Assembly (NCBI GenBank): GCA_000435715.1 | Contig: FR882601.1 | Coordinates: 60,841-124,840 of the forward strand | Length of the DNA stretch: 64,000 nucleotides | Direction: 5' to 3' | Origin: Firmicutes bacterium CAG:145 | GTDB lineage: Bacteria; Bacillota; Clostridia; Peptostreptococcales; Anaerovoracaceae | Shown: one piece after another, positions 7,997 through 15,787 of the stretch | Layout of the letters: each line of letters starts with the position of its first letter | Position numbering within the stretch: the first letter of the stretch is position 1 | The notes under the pieces: generated by a model | What the model saw: only the letters and a program-made list of their open reading frames with translations | What the model was told of the DNA's origin: nothing | Database searches by the model: none | Program-made: the position numbers and the translations under genes

Positions 7997-10900
7997 GAAA
8001 GCGAACCTCGCCGAGGGTTTAGCAAAATACGAAAAGGAACCGCCCGGCTATAAGAAAAAGACGCGTACCGTTCCGGAAACCGCGCCGAGATATGTTTACG
8101 ACAAAGAGGAAAACTGCTACAGGAATACGGAAACCCGCTCCTCGAATACGGCCAGACTGATGTGCGTGGGAGACTTGATGTGCGAAGAAAAGATGTACAA
8201 GGCCTACAATTTCGACGATAAATTTCTTCCTTACGGGATTTTCTATTACGTAAAAAAAGTTTTTGCCGAAGCGGATTTTGTCATAGGAAATCTGGAAACC
8301 ACCATATGCGAGGAGGCTCCTTATACCGGAGAAGAATATAAGATAAACGGCAAGTATCACTGCAACGCTCCGGCTTCATATCTGGATATATTGAAATACG
8401 CCGGATTCGACATGTTCGCCCTCTCAAACAATCACAATTTGGACTGTGGAGCCTTGGGAATCGGCGAAACTATCGAAGAAGTAGAAAAGCGAAAGTTTCT
8501 CCATACGGGACTGTATACAGACCCCAACGAGAAGGACAGGTATGTGGTGGTAAATATCAACGGAATAAAGGTCGCCTTTCTTTCTTATTCCACATGGTTT
8601 AACAAAAACCTAAGCAGGCTTACCGAAAAGGGACAAGGCCTTTTAAATATATATGATATAGAAAAAGTGAAAGAAAATATAACCGCTGCCAAGGGGCCAG
8701 GGGAGGCAGACCTTGTCATCGTATATATGCACTGGGGCGTCGACAGAGAGTACAAGCATCAGTTCGGAGACAGCCAAAGGCGTCAGGCCGAAGAATTGGC
8801 TGCCGCAGGAGCCGATTACATAGTTGGCAGCCATACCCATTCGCTTCAGGGTTATGAGGAAATAACTGCACCCGACGGCAGAACTGTGCCTGTAATTTAT
8901 TCCTTGGGAAATTTTGCTACCAGCGAGAGAAATTATCTGAGCAGGGACAACGCTATCTTGACGCTAAATTTAAAAAAGGGCGGCGACGGAAAGGTAAGCG
9001 TCAGCTCCTCATACATACCTTGTCACGTGTTCGATAATTTTTACGGAAGGAAGTATCCTATAGTTCCGGCGATAAGTAAATATAACGAGAACTGTGAATC
9101 GGAGTATTTGATAAAGACAAGAAATCTTGCCGAAAAGATAATGGAATATAAGATTCCCGAATACGGCGCGGAGATAAGTGAAAGAATCTGCAAAGCTCTC
9201 ATTTTGGAGGCGGCCGGCAAAAGAATTTCCACGGAGGAGGATAATGAAAGATACACCTGCCTCAGATTTGCTCAGGACGCGGCGGAAGGCTGCGCAGCGT
9301 TCGTCAACGTGACTTCAAACCCGCATATTAAATTTTCGCAGGCGCGGATAGAAGAAATGGCAGATTATGCGATTTCCAAAGGTGCAAAAGTAATAGTCAG
9401 CGACAGACAAGTGAAGGAATATCCGTGCATAATAGTTGAAGATGTTTGGGAAACATGGGCTAACGCTCATGGAATATTGAGAAAGACATATGAAGGAAAA
9501 GTAATCGGTATAACGGGAAGCATAGGAAAAACGGCCGCCACGGGAATGGTGTACAGCATTTTATCAAGCAGATATAAAACCCACGGCCTTACTTCAAATG
9601 CAAATACGGTTAGATATTCGGGAATAGTCCTTCAGCGTTTAAAAAAGGAACATGAAGTTTACGTTCAGGAAATAATGGAGGGGCCTCCTTACGGATGCGC
9701 CCAAAACATTTCACATTTCATCAGACCTGACATAGGGATAATAACTAAGGTCGGATCTTCTCACATGGAGGCGTTCGGAAGCAAAGAAAGAGTAGCCGAG
9801 AGCTGTTTCGGCATAGAATACGGCATGGCTGAAAACGGGGTTCTCATTATAAACGCGGACGATCAATATCAAGCTTCATTTAAGGACGCGAAACACAAAA
9901 TAGTTACCTATGGCGTAGAAAACGAGAAGGCAGATTATAAGGCTTCACAAATAAGGCAGACTATTGAAGATATAAATTTTGTTCTTAGCTATAAGGATAA
10001 ATCATTGAATATAACCTTAAAGTGCATAGGAATACATAATGTATATAACGCTTTGGCGGCCTTTGCCGCAGCCAAAGAAACGGGTATGAAGGACAGAGAA
10101 ATAGCAGAGGCTTTGTCAAAATACAGAACAAGCGGAATACGCCAAAACCTTACGAATATAGGAGGACAAAGATTTTTCTTAGATTGCTACAACGCTTCGA
10201 GCGAGTCCATAAAAGGCGCTCTTGATACTTTAGATTTTTTAAAGAAAAGTACGGATATAAAAACGACAGCTGTAATAGGAGATGTGCTGGAGCTTGGTGA
10301 AAGCAGCAAGAAAGAGCATGAGCCTATAGGAAAGCACATATTAGATTCAGATGTCGATTCAGTCTTACTTTACGGCAGTGAAATGAAAATCGCTTATGAA
10401 TACGCCTCAAATAACACTACTAATAAAAATCTGTTTTATACTGACAATTATGATTTATTAAAAGAAGAAGTAGAAAAGAGCATGTCCAAAGACAGCATAA
10501 TTATGCTAAAAGGAAGCAGAGGAATGGCACTTGAGCGAACCGTAGACGACATTTTCGGAACTTGGTATCACGAGGAATTTGAGAGAGACGAGCATACATA
10601 CGAAGAACAGGATACAGAAGAATATGTTATAGGCGAGTATTTAAAGTACGTTGTAATTAAAAAAGGAAAGACGACGTCAGATAAAATAAGTATCCCCGAC
10701 TTGATAAACGAAAAGCCTGTAATCGGAATAGACAAAACAGCGTTTTCCCAAAACAGCCGAATAAAAGAGGTGACGCTTCCGACGGTTTTAAAGAGCATAA
10801 GATATTGCGCTTTTTATAAATGCTCCGGTCTTACGGAGGTGACGATACCGGAAAGCGTGAGAATTATCGACAGAAGCGCTTTTTCAACATGCGCCAATCT

Positions 10901-11117
10901 TCGAGTTGTAAAAATAGAAAACGGAACGGCGGAGCTGGGTTACAGGGCCTTCGGAAACTGCGCGAATTTGGAGAAAATTTATATACCCGAATCTGTAGTT
11001 AAAATCGGAGGAGAAGCCTTCCTTAACTGTAAAAACCTTACGATTTACTGCGTTAAGGATTCCTTCGCCGATAAGTACGCTAAAAGAGAAAATATCGAGA
11101 CTTGCTATATAGAATAG
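7980..11117 (+). CDS. CapA phosphoesterase / MurF-like ligase / leucine-rich-repeat fusion protein
   Basis: 1045 residues. The ATG at 7980 follows GAGGAAGG and lies inside the 3' end of the previous gene. Three domains are visible. Residues about 57-370 are CapA-like (PGA_cap): GDLM, GNLETTI, NNHNLDCG, MHWGVD, GSHTHSLQG and YSLGNF. Residues about 385-890 resemble MurF: ATP loop GITGSIGKTAAT, the MurF-type motif CYNASSESIKGAL, VIGDVLELGESSKKEH and LKGSRGMALE. Residues about 900-1045 are LRR_5/BspA-like repeats (SIPDLINEKPVIGIDKTAF and similar). No signal peptide or membrane segment is seen. MurF normally adds D-Ala-D-Ala to UDP-MurNAc-tripeptide; a D-Ala-D-Ala ligase gene follows directly. The acceptor here is unknown. 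CapB-type polyglutamate synthesis is an alternative but lacks these MurF motifs. Confidence 0.85.
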   Translation: MIFRNKKANLAEGLAKYEKEPPGYKKKTRTVPETAPRYVYDKEENCYRNTETRSSNTARLMCVGDLMCEEKMYKAYNFDDKFLPYGIFYYVKKVFAEADFVIGNLETTICEEAPYTGEEYKINGKYHCNAPASYLDILKYAGFDMFALSNNHNLDCGALGIGETIEEVEKRKFLHTGLYTDPNEKDRYVVVNINGIKVAFLSYSTWFNKNLSRLTEKGQGLLNIYDIEKVKENITAAKGPGEADLVIVYMHWGVDREYKHQFGDSQRRQAEELAAAGADYIVGSHTHSLQGYEEITAPDGRTVPVIYSLGNFATSERNYLSRDNAILTLNLKKGGDGKVSVSSSYIPCHVFDNFYGRKYPIVPAISKYNENCESEYLIKTRNLAEKIMEYKIPEYGAEISERICKALILEAAGKRISTEEDNERYTCLRFAQDAAEGCAAFVNVTSNPHIKFSQARIEEMADYAISKGAKVIVSDRQVKEYPCIIVEDVWETWANAHGILRKTYEGKVIGITGSIGKTAATGMVYSILSSRYKTHGLTSNANTVRYSGIVLQRLKKEHEVYVQEIMEGPPYGCAQNISHFIRPDIGIITKVGSSHMEAFGSKERVAESCFGIEYGMAENGVLIINADDQYQASFKDAKHKIVTYGVENEKADYKASQIRQTIEDINFVLSYKDKSLNITLKCIGIHNVYNALAAFAAAKETGMKDREIAEALSKYRTSGIRQNLTNIGGQRFFLDCYNASSESIKGALDTLDFLKKSTDIKTTAVIGDVLELGESSKKEHEPIGKHILDSDVDSVLLYGSEMKIAYEYASNNTTNKNLFYTDNYDLLKEEVEKSMSKDSIIMLKGSRGMALERTVDDIFGTWYHEEFERDEHTYEEQDTEEYVIGEYLKYVVIKKGKTTSDKISIPDLINEKPVIGIDKTAFSQNSRIKEVTLPTVLKSIRYCAFYKCSGLTEVTIPESVRIIDRSAFSTCANLRVVKIENGTAELGYRAFGNCANLEKIYIPESVVKIGGEAFLNCKNLTIYCVKDSFADKYAKRENIETCYIE

Positions 11118-11148
11118 TAGGCCGCTGAAGTAAGAGGTCGGAGAAGAC

Positions 11149-12216
11149 ATGGAAAACAAAGATAAATTGACGATTTGCTTTTTATGGGGAGGACAATCTT
11201 CCGAAAATCAGGTGTCGAGAAATTCAGCCGTCTCGATTTTAAGAGAAATAGACAGAGATAAATACAATATAATCTGCGTCGGCATAACTTCACGGGGAGA
11301 ATGGCTTGTAACAGACGCCAGCACGGATGAAATCGCAGACGGGAGCTGGGAAGACAGAAAAGGCAACAGGCGGGCTATTCTGTCACCCGATACATCAACG
11401 GAAGGTTTAATATCAGAAGACGGAGAAAAGATAAAGGTCGATTTGATATGGCCTGTGCTGCACGGCAAGAAGGGTGAAGATGGAACTATACAGGGCCTTT
11501 TTGAATTGTCGGGAATTAAATATGTGGGCTGCGGTGTCGCCTCATCGGCTTGCTGTATGGACAAAGTTCTTACGAAAATATTAGTATCCAATCTAAATGT
11601 AAAACAGGCAAAAAGTTATATAGCCGGTAAAACCGACTTTGAAGAGGATCAGGACCGGATAGTATCGGATACGGCCAAATACTTTTCCGGATTTTGGCCG
11701 CTCTTTGTAAAACCTTCATCTTCCGGTTCATCGGTAGGGATATCTAAAGTCGGAGACCTTCGGGAACTGAGGAACGCCTACGAGACGGCTTTTAAGGAGG
11801 ATAGTAAGGTCATAGTGGAAGAAGCTGTTGTCGGACAAGAAGTGGAAACAGCGGTCTTGGGCAACGAAGTCCCATTGGCTTCAAGCGTTGGTGAAATATT
11901 GTCTTCAGGAGACTGGTATGACTATAATTCAAAATATAATAACATTCGGTCAAAAACCATTATTCCCGCCCGCATTGACGACAATACAGCTGAAAAGATA
12001 AAGAAACAGGCCTTGGAGATATATAAGCTTCTGGGTTGCCGTAATTTAGCCAGAGTAGATTTCTTTGTCAGAACGAACGGTGAAATAATTTTTAATGAAA
12101 TCAACACCCTGCCTGGATTTACCGCTGTAAGCATGTATCCTAAATTGTGGCTGTACGACGGGATTACATATAGCAGACTGATTGACGAAATCATAAAATA
12201 TGCCATGGAACAGTAA
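11149..12216 (+). CDS. ddl: D-alanine--D-alanine ligase
   Basis: 355 residues of the ATP-grasp D-Ala-D-Ala ligase family, which joins two D-alanines using ATP in the cytoplasm. Visible motifs are LWGGQSSENQVS at the N-terminus, HGKKGEDGTIQGLFELSGI, VKPSSSGSSVGI, EEAVVGQEVE and the metal-binding NEINTLPGFT. The omega-loop carries WYDYNSKY, the Tyr/Lys pattern of enzymes that use D-Ala as second substrate, rather than the His loop of VanA/VanB D-Ala-D-Lac ligases; D-Ser cannot be excluded. A GAGGTCGGAG site precedes the ATG. It sits just after the MurF-like fusion and just before a VanY-like gene, so it may feed a dedicated pathway rather than general murein synthesis. Confidence 0.92.
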   Translation: MENKDKLTICFLWGGQSSENQVSRNSAVSILREIDRDKYNIICVGITSRGEWLVTDASTDEIADGSWEDRKGNRRAILSPDTSTEGLISEDGEKIKVDLIWPVLHGKKGEDGTIQGLFELSGIKYVGCGVASSACCMDKVLTKILVSNLNVKQAKSYIAGKTDFEEDQDRIVSDTAKYFSGFWPLFVKPSSSGSSVGISKVGDLRELRNAYETAFKEDSKVIVEEAVVGQEVETAVLGNEVPLASSVGEILSSGDWYDYNSKYNNIRSKTIIPARIDDNTAEKIKKQALEIYKLLGCRNLARVDFFVRTNGEIIFNEINTLPGFTAVSMYPKLWLYDGITYSRLIDEIIKYAMEQ

Positions 12217-12238
12217 AAATATCATAAGATTTTTAACG

Positions 12239-12259
12239 GAGAACAGATATATGATTTAA
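12239..12259 (+). promoter_or_regulatory. Ribosome site and interrupted start of the VanY-like gene
   Basis: GGAG at 12239-12242 is followed after eight bases by ATG at 12251, then ATT and TAA. The frame continues open right after this stop into the VanY-like protein. A single T-to-A change at 12257 would give an uninterrupted gene beginning Met-Ile-Lys-Lys. The eight-A run just after the stop would also be prone to slippage, but no single indel there restores the frame from this ATG. Confidence 0.55.
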
Positions 12260-12307
12260 AAAAAAGAATATATAGAAATAAAATCTACCAACAATACTAA
12301 ATATGCG

Positions 12308-13072
12308 ATGCAAGGATCGGCAGTTTCCTTTTGTGTTTCAAACAACAAAAAGTCATACAAGGGGGGGTATGATAAAATAGAAATGCAGTTCTCAGAAGAA
12401 GATAATATTGAAATAGTGTCAAATAATTCTTTTCTGATTCTGGAAAGAGACTTTGATTTTACGGTTGAGGTCGATGTAAAGTATAAAAACATTTCAAAAG
12501 CTTTTAAGTTTGAAACATTTAGACAAAAGAAAAATCCGGAGAATACTCTGATTCTCATAAATAAACTTACTAAAATAGATGAAGGATATGTTCCGAAACT
12601 TGAATATATCTTTGGCAGGCGGTTAAACCCGATAGTCGTACCATCTTTGTGCGAAATGTTTAAGGCTGCTATCTCTGATGGTATCTGCATTTATCTTGAT
12701 TCGGCGTACAGATCATACGCTATGCAAAGGGACATATACGACAGATATGTACAAAAATACGGGCAAGATCAAAGATATGCGGCAATGCCGGGAGAAAGTG
12801 AACATCATAGCGGGCTGAGCGTAGACATATTATGGGGAGGTCCCAGCTCAGATGAAAAGAGGAGAAAATCCGATGAATTTAAATGGTTAGAAAAAAATTG
12901 CATGAAATTTGGCTTTGTTTTGAGATACCCTTTTAATTCTGAGAAAATTACAAAATATAATTTTGAACCGTGGCATTTCAGATATATTGGCCGGCAGGCT
13001 GCGAAAGATTTTTATCAATCGGGATGCGCAGTATTGAAAGAATTTTTATCTTATTACGGCAGAAATATATAA
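12308..13072 (+). CDS. VanY-like D,D-carboxypeptidase (start region damaged)
   Basis: 254 residues from the ATG at 12308. The C-terminal 150 residues form a zinc D-alanyl-D-alanine carboxypeptidase domain with LDSAYRSYAMQ, the zinc motif SEHHSGLSVD and EPWHFRYIG, so the catalytic residues look intact. The frame stays open upstream to 12260, but the only well-placed start (ATG at 12251, eight bases after ACGGAG) reads Met-Ile-stop because of the TAA at 12257-12259. The ATG at 12308 has no ribosome site. There is no signal peptide or membrane helix, which is unusual for VanY and closer to cytoplasmic VanX/VanXY enzymes. Either a point mutation has lowered expression or translation restarts after a two-codon minigene. 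The region is more A+T-rich than its neighbours. Confidence 0.75.
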   Translation: MQGSAVSFCVSNNKKSYKGGYDKIEMQFSEEDNIEIVSNNSFLILERDFDFTVEVDVKYKNISKAFKFETFRQKKNPENTLILINKLTKIDEGYVPKLEYIFGRRLNPIVVPSLCEMFKAAISDGICIYLDSAYRSYAMQRDIYDRYVQKYGQDQRYAAMPGESEHHSGLSVDILWGGPSSDEKRRKSDEFKWLEKNCMKFGFVLRYPFNSEKITKYNFEPWHFRYIGRQAAKDFYQSGCAVLKEFLSYYGRNI

Positions 13073-13128
13073 CTTCCCCAACAGACAAGCCCGAAAACTC
13101 CATAGCCTTAAATAAGGGACAATTTATA

Positions 13129-13155
13129 TTCAAATCCTGCGTTTTGTGTTATACT
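13129..13155 (+). promoter_or_regulatory. Weak sigma-A-like promoter before the LCP gene
   Basis: A TATACT -10 element lies at 13150-13155, with only poor -35 matches upstream (TTCAAA at 13129 with a 15-base spacer). It is the only reasonable candidate in the 130-base gap between the VanY-like and LCP genes, which otherwise shows no terminator. Confidence 0.35.
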
Positions 13156-13201
13156 TTATCTGCGAGATGAATTCTAAAATCGCAGAAAGGGGAATAGTAC
13201 A

Positions 13202-14653
13202 TTGAAAAGAGATGAAAATAAAAGCAAAAATACAGCAGCCAATGTTCTCACAGCCGTCTTCTTGCTGGTAGAGGCCTTGTTCATAGCGATGATGGTGACG
13301 GCAGGTATCTTTTCTGCCAAGCACATCATCTTTGCAGGTGTCATACTTCTCATAATTACCTTGATCACACTGATACTTTTACGTTCAGACAGACAAAAGA
13401 AGGGAAGAAGGCGTACAGGGGCAGCTCTGGCGGTGATCTTTTCGGTCATCTTAGCCATAGGAAGCTACTATCTGTACAGCACTTTCGATCTCTTTGGCAC
13501 AATATCCAAAGACGATAAACAGACAGAAGATTTCTATGTGGCAGTATTGAAAGACGGCAGCTATGATGACATCTCAGATATAAAAGGAGAGACCGTTTTC
13601 GTAAGCGAAGGAGAGAACGATGCCTATAAAGACGCCAAGGACAGGCTTAAAGATGAATACGAAGTCACTTATGAGAATTCAGGGGCTTATGTAGATCTGG
13701 GACGTAAGCTCATAGGAGCAGACGGAAACAACTTCGATAACATCATCTTTGTCAGCAGCATAAACTACGATATGCTCTGTGAAGAGATAAGCGATTTCAG
13801 GGATAATACAAAGATCTTATATACTGTTTCCATAGAGATAGAAAACGAAGACGTGGCTAAGCCCGCCAACGTGACGGAGCAGCCGTTTAACGTGTATATA
13901 AGCGGCATAGATACCTACGGCAATATCAATAAAGTTTCAAGGAGCGATGTCAATATGATAATGACGGTAGATCCGGCCAGGAAAAAGATATTGCTCACTT
14001 CTATTCCAAGAGATATGTATGTAACTCTTCATTCTTACGGAGCTAAAGACAAGCTCACCCATACGGGCATATACGGAGTGGACGAGACTGTCACTACTGT
14101 CGAAGACTGGCTGGGGATAGACATAAACTATTACTTGAGAGTAAACTTCACGACTCTTGAAGACGTAGTGGACGTCATTGGCGGTATAGATGTGGAATCG
14201 GAGTACAGTTTTAAATCTTCTGCTTCCAAGTATAGTTACGTCAAAGGAATCAATCACATGAGCGGAGAAGCAGCTCTCTATTTTGCAAGAGAAAGGTATG
14301 CTTTTGCTTCCGGCGATAATCAGAGAGTGAGAAATCAGCAGCTGGTGATACAGGGGATAATCAACAAGATCATGAGCGACAAGAGCCTGCTGATAAAATA
14401 CCCTCAGCTCCTGGGCGCAGTCAGGGATCAGATGAGAACCAATATGACAGACGACGATATTTCATCACTTGTAAAGATGCAGCTTGATGATATGACAGGA
14501 TGGGAGATAGAAACATGCGCCATTACCGGAACAGGAACCATGGCGGCCACTTACAGCGGCGGCTCTCAGAACCTTTCCGTCATAATCCCCAGTGATACGT
14601 CGGTCTCTTATGCAGCAGGAAAGATAAGAGATATGATGAACCGGTCAGAATAA
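13202..14653 (+). CDS. LytR-CpsA-Psr (LCP) family protein
   Basis: 483 residues from a TTG at 13202, nine bases after GAAAGGGG; no in-frame ATG fits the N-terminus. Three hydrophobic segments occur in the first 105 residues. The LCP domain follows: DVNMIMTVDPARKKILLTSIPRD (quoted in part), the central TTLEDVVDVIGGIDV, and the C-terminal arginine motif YFARERYAFASGDNQRVRNQQ. LCP proteins transfer undecaprenyl-linked teichoic acid or capsule to peptidoglycan outside the membrane. Standing after the surface-polymer operon, it is a natural candidate to attach that polymer to the wall, although it may serve general wall polymers. A strong terminator follows. Confidence 0.9.
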   Translation: MKRDENKSKNTAANVLTAVFLLVEALFIAMMVTAGIFSAKHIIFAGVILLIITLITLILLRSDRQKKGRRRTGAALAVIFSVILAIGSYYLYSTFDLFGTISKDDKQTEDFYVAVLKDGSYDDISDIKGETVFVSEGENDAYKDAKDRLKDEYEVTYENSGAYVDLGRKLIGADGNNFDNIIFVSSINYDMLCEEISDFRDNTKILYTVSIEIENEDVAKPANVTEQPFNVYISGIDTYGNINKVSRSDVNMIMTVDPARKKILLTSIPRDMYVTLHSYGAKDKLTHTGIYGVDETVTTVEDWLGIDINYYLRVNFTTLEDVVDVIGGIDVESEYSFKSSASKYSYVKGINHMSGEAALYFARERYAFASGDNQRVRNQQLVIQGIINKIMSDKSLLIKYPQLLGAVRDQMRTNMTDDDISSLVKMQLDDMTGWEIETCAITGTGTMAATYSGGSQNLSVIIPSDTSVSYAAGKIRDMMNRSE

Positions 14654-14695
14654 TGCTGAAAAAATTGTATACGAGATAGAATATGACATGTAAAA

Positions 14696-14742
14696 ATCCC
14701 GCGGCCTTGTATTTACGAGACAGGCTTGCGGGATCTTTTTTA
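14696..14742. terminator. Bidirectional rho-independent terminator (LCP gene / dapA)
   Basis: ATCCCGC (14696-14702) pairs with GCGGGAT (14728-14734), with partial pairing further in. T-runs on the plus side and A-runs on the left (T-run for the minus strand) flank the stem. It lies between two convergent genes and can serve both. Confidence 0.85.
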
Positions 14743-14767
14743 CATATTTTCTATATTTAAGAGGTCA

Positions 14768-15646
14768 TCATATCAAACCGAACTCTTCTAAAGCGTCATA
14801 GACCATGTACTGAGTTTTGTTGCTGGGAGGGCACATAGGCAGCCGGTATTCCAGATTGCACATTCTCATCATGTTCAAAGCGGCTTTGACAGGAACAGGG
14901 TTTACTTCTACAAATAAAGAATCGATCAGAGGTTTGATCGCCACCTGTTCTTTACCTGCCTGGATATAATTTCCGTTCAAAAAATCGCGGGTCATATTTG
15001 CGAAACGAGCAGGTATAATATTTGAGACCGTCGAAATACAGCCGATTCCTCCCAGAGACATCAGCGGCACTGTCTGATCGTCGTTGCCCGAATACATGTC
15101 GAAGCCGTCGCCTATATAAGAAGCTATCTGACATATCTGAGATATGTTGCCGGAGGCTTCTTTTATACCTGCGATATTCGGATGCTGGGAGAGGGCCGCA
15201 ACTGCAGAGGGAGTTATATTTACACCCGTCCTTGAAGGAACGGAATACATTATTATCGGTATAGATACGTCGTCGGCTATTTTTTCGTAATGCGAAATAA
15301 GCCCGCTTTCTGTACATCGATTATAATAAGGAGTGACTATTAAAAGACCGTCGGCGCCGGCGTCTTCCATCCCCTTGGACAGATCTGCCGCGGCGGCCGT
15401 GTTGTTCGTACCCGAACCTGCGATTACAGGAACACGGCCGTCTGTCAAGTCCACGGCGAATCTTACCAGCTGAAGCTTTTCCATGACCGAGAGAGTCGAA
15501 GCCTCGCCTGTGGTGCCGCAGACTACAAGGGCGTCTATGCCTTGGTTTATCTGCCACTCTATCAGCTTGCCCATGGAGACGTAATCTATTTTTCCGTCCT
15601 TGAACGGAGTGATGAGAGCGGTGGCAGCTCCTTTGAATAATGACAC
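14768..15646 (-). CDS. dapA: 4-hydroxy-tetrahydrodipicolinate synthase
   Basis: 292 residues. I place the start at the GTG at 15646, giving the typical SLFKGAATALITPF opening with AAAGGA about ten bases upstream; the GTG at 15655 is too close to that site. The enzyme condenses pyruvate with aspartate semialdehyde, the first committed step to lysine and meso-diaminopimelate. The Schiff-base lysine is in AGIKEASGN and the catalytic tyrosine in PYYNRCTESGL; GTTGEAS near the N-terminus is also typical. The length is normal. It is divergent from asd, whose product is its substrate. No lysine riboswitch was seen in the 140-base divergent region. Confidence 0.95.
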   Translation of the reverse strand: MSLFKGAATALITPFKDGKIDYVSMGKLIEWQINQGIDALVVCGTTGEASTLSVMEKLQLVRFAVDLTDGRVPVIAGSGTNNTAAAADLSKGMEDAGADGLLIVTPYYNRCTESGLISHYEKIADDVSIPIIMYSVPSRTGVNITPSAVAALSQHPNIAGIKEASGNISQICQIASYIGDGFDMYSGNDDQTVPLMSLGGIGCISTVSNIIPARFANMTRDFLNGNYIQAGKEQVAIKPLIDSLFVEVNPVPVKAALNMMRMCNLEYRLPMCPPSNKTQYMVYDALEEFGLI

Positions 15647-15665
15647 AGCATACACATCCTTTCAT

Positions 15666-15695
15666 AGAATATTAGTGTTAAATTATTATATTCAA
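15666..15695 (-). promoter_or_regulatory. Candidate dapA promoter
   Basis: On the minus strand, TTGAAT (15695-15690) and TATTCT (15671-15666) are separated by 18 bases. The inferred transcript would begin close to the ribosome site, leaving a very short leader. Confidence 0.45.
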
Positions 15696-15709
15696 TCGGT
15701 TCTATTTTG

Positions 15710-15738
15710 TTGAAACATCAATAAAAAAGTGATACAAT
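15710..15738 (+). promoter_or_regulatory. asd operon sigma-A promoter with extended -10
   Basis: TTGAAA at 15710-15715 and TACAAT at 15733-15738 with a 17-base spacer. TGA directly precedes the -10 (TGn extension). It points toward asd, 50 bases downstream. Confidence 0.8.
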
Positions 15739-15787
15739 AAATTGTTATGAACCTGAATTAAATCAATTTTAAGCGAGAGGTATTTTT

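Noticed and set aside
11149..13072. Vancomycin-resistance cluster
   Set aside because: There is no VanH or VanX and no VanR/VanS pair, and the ligase loop is of the D-Ala type, so resistance is not supported.
15647..15787. Lysine riboswitch between dapA and asd
   Set aside because: The gap is too short and lacks the conserved purine-rich core; only two promoters are visible.
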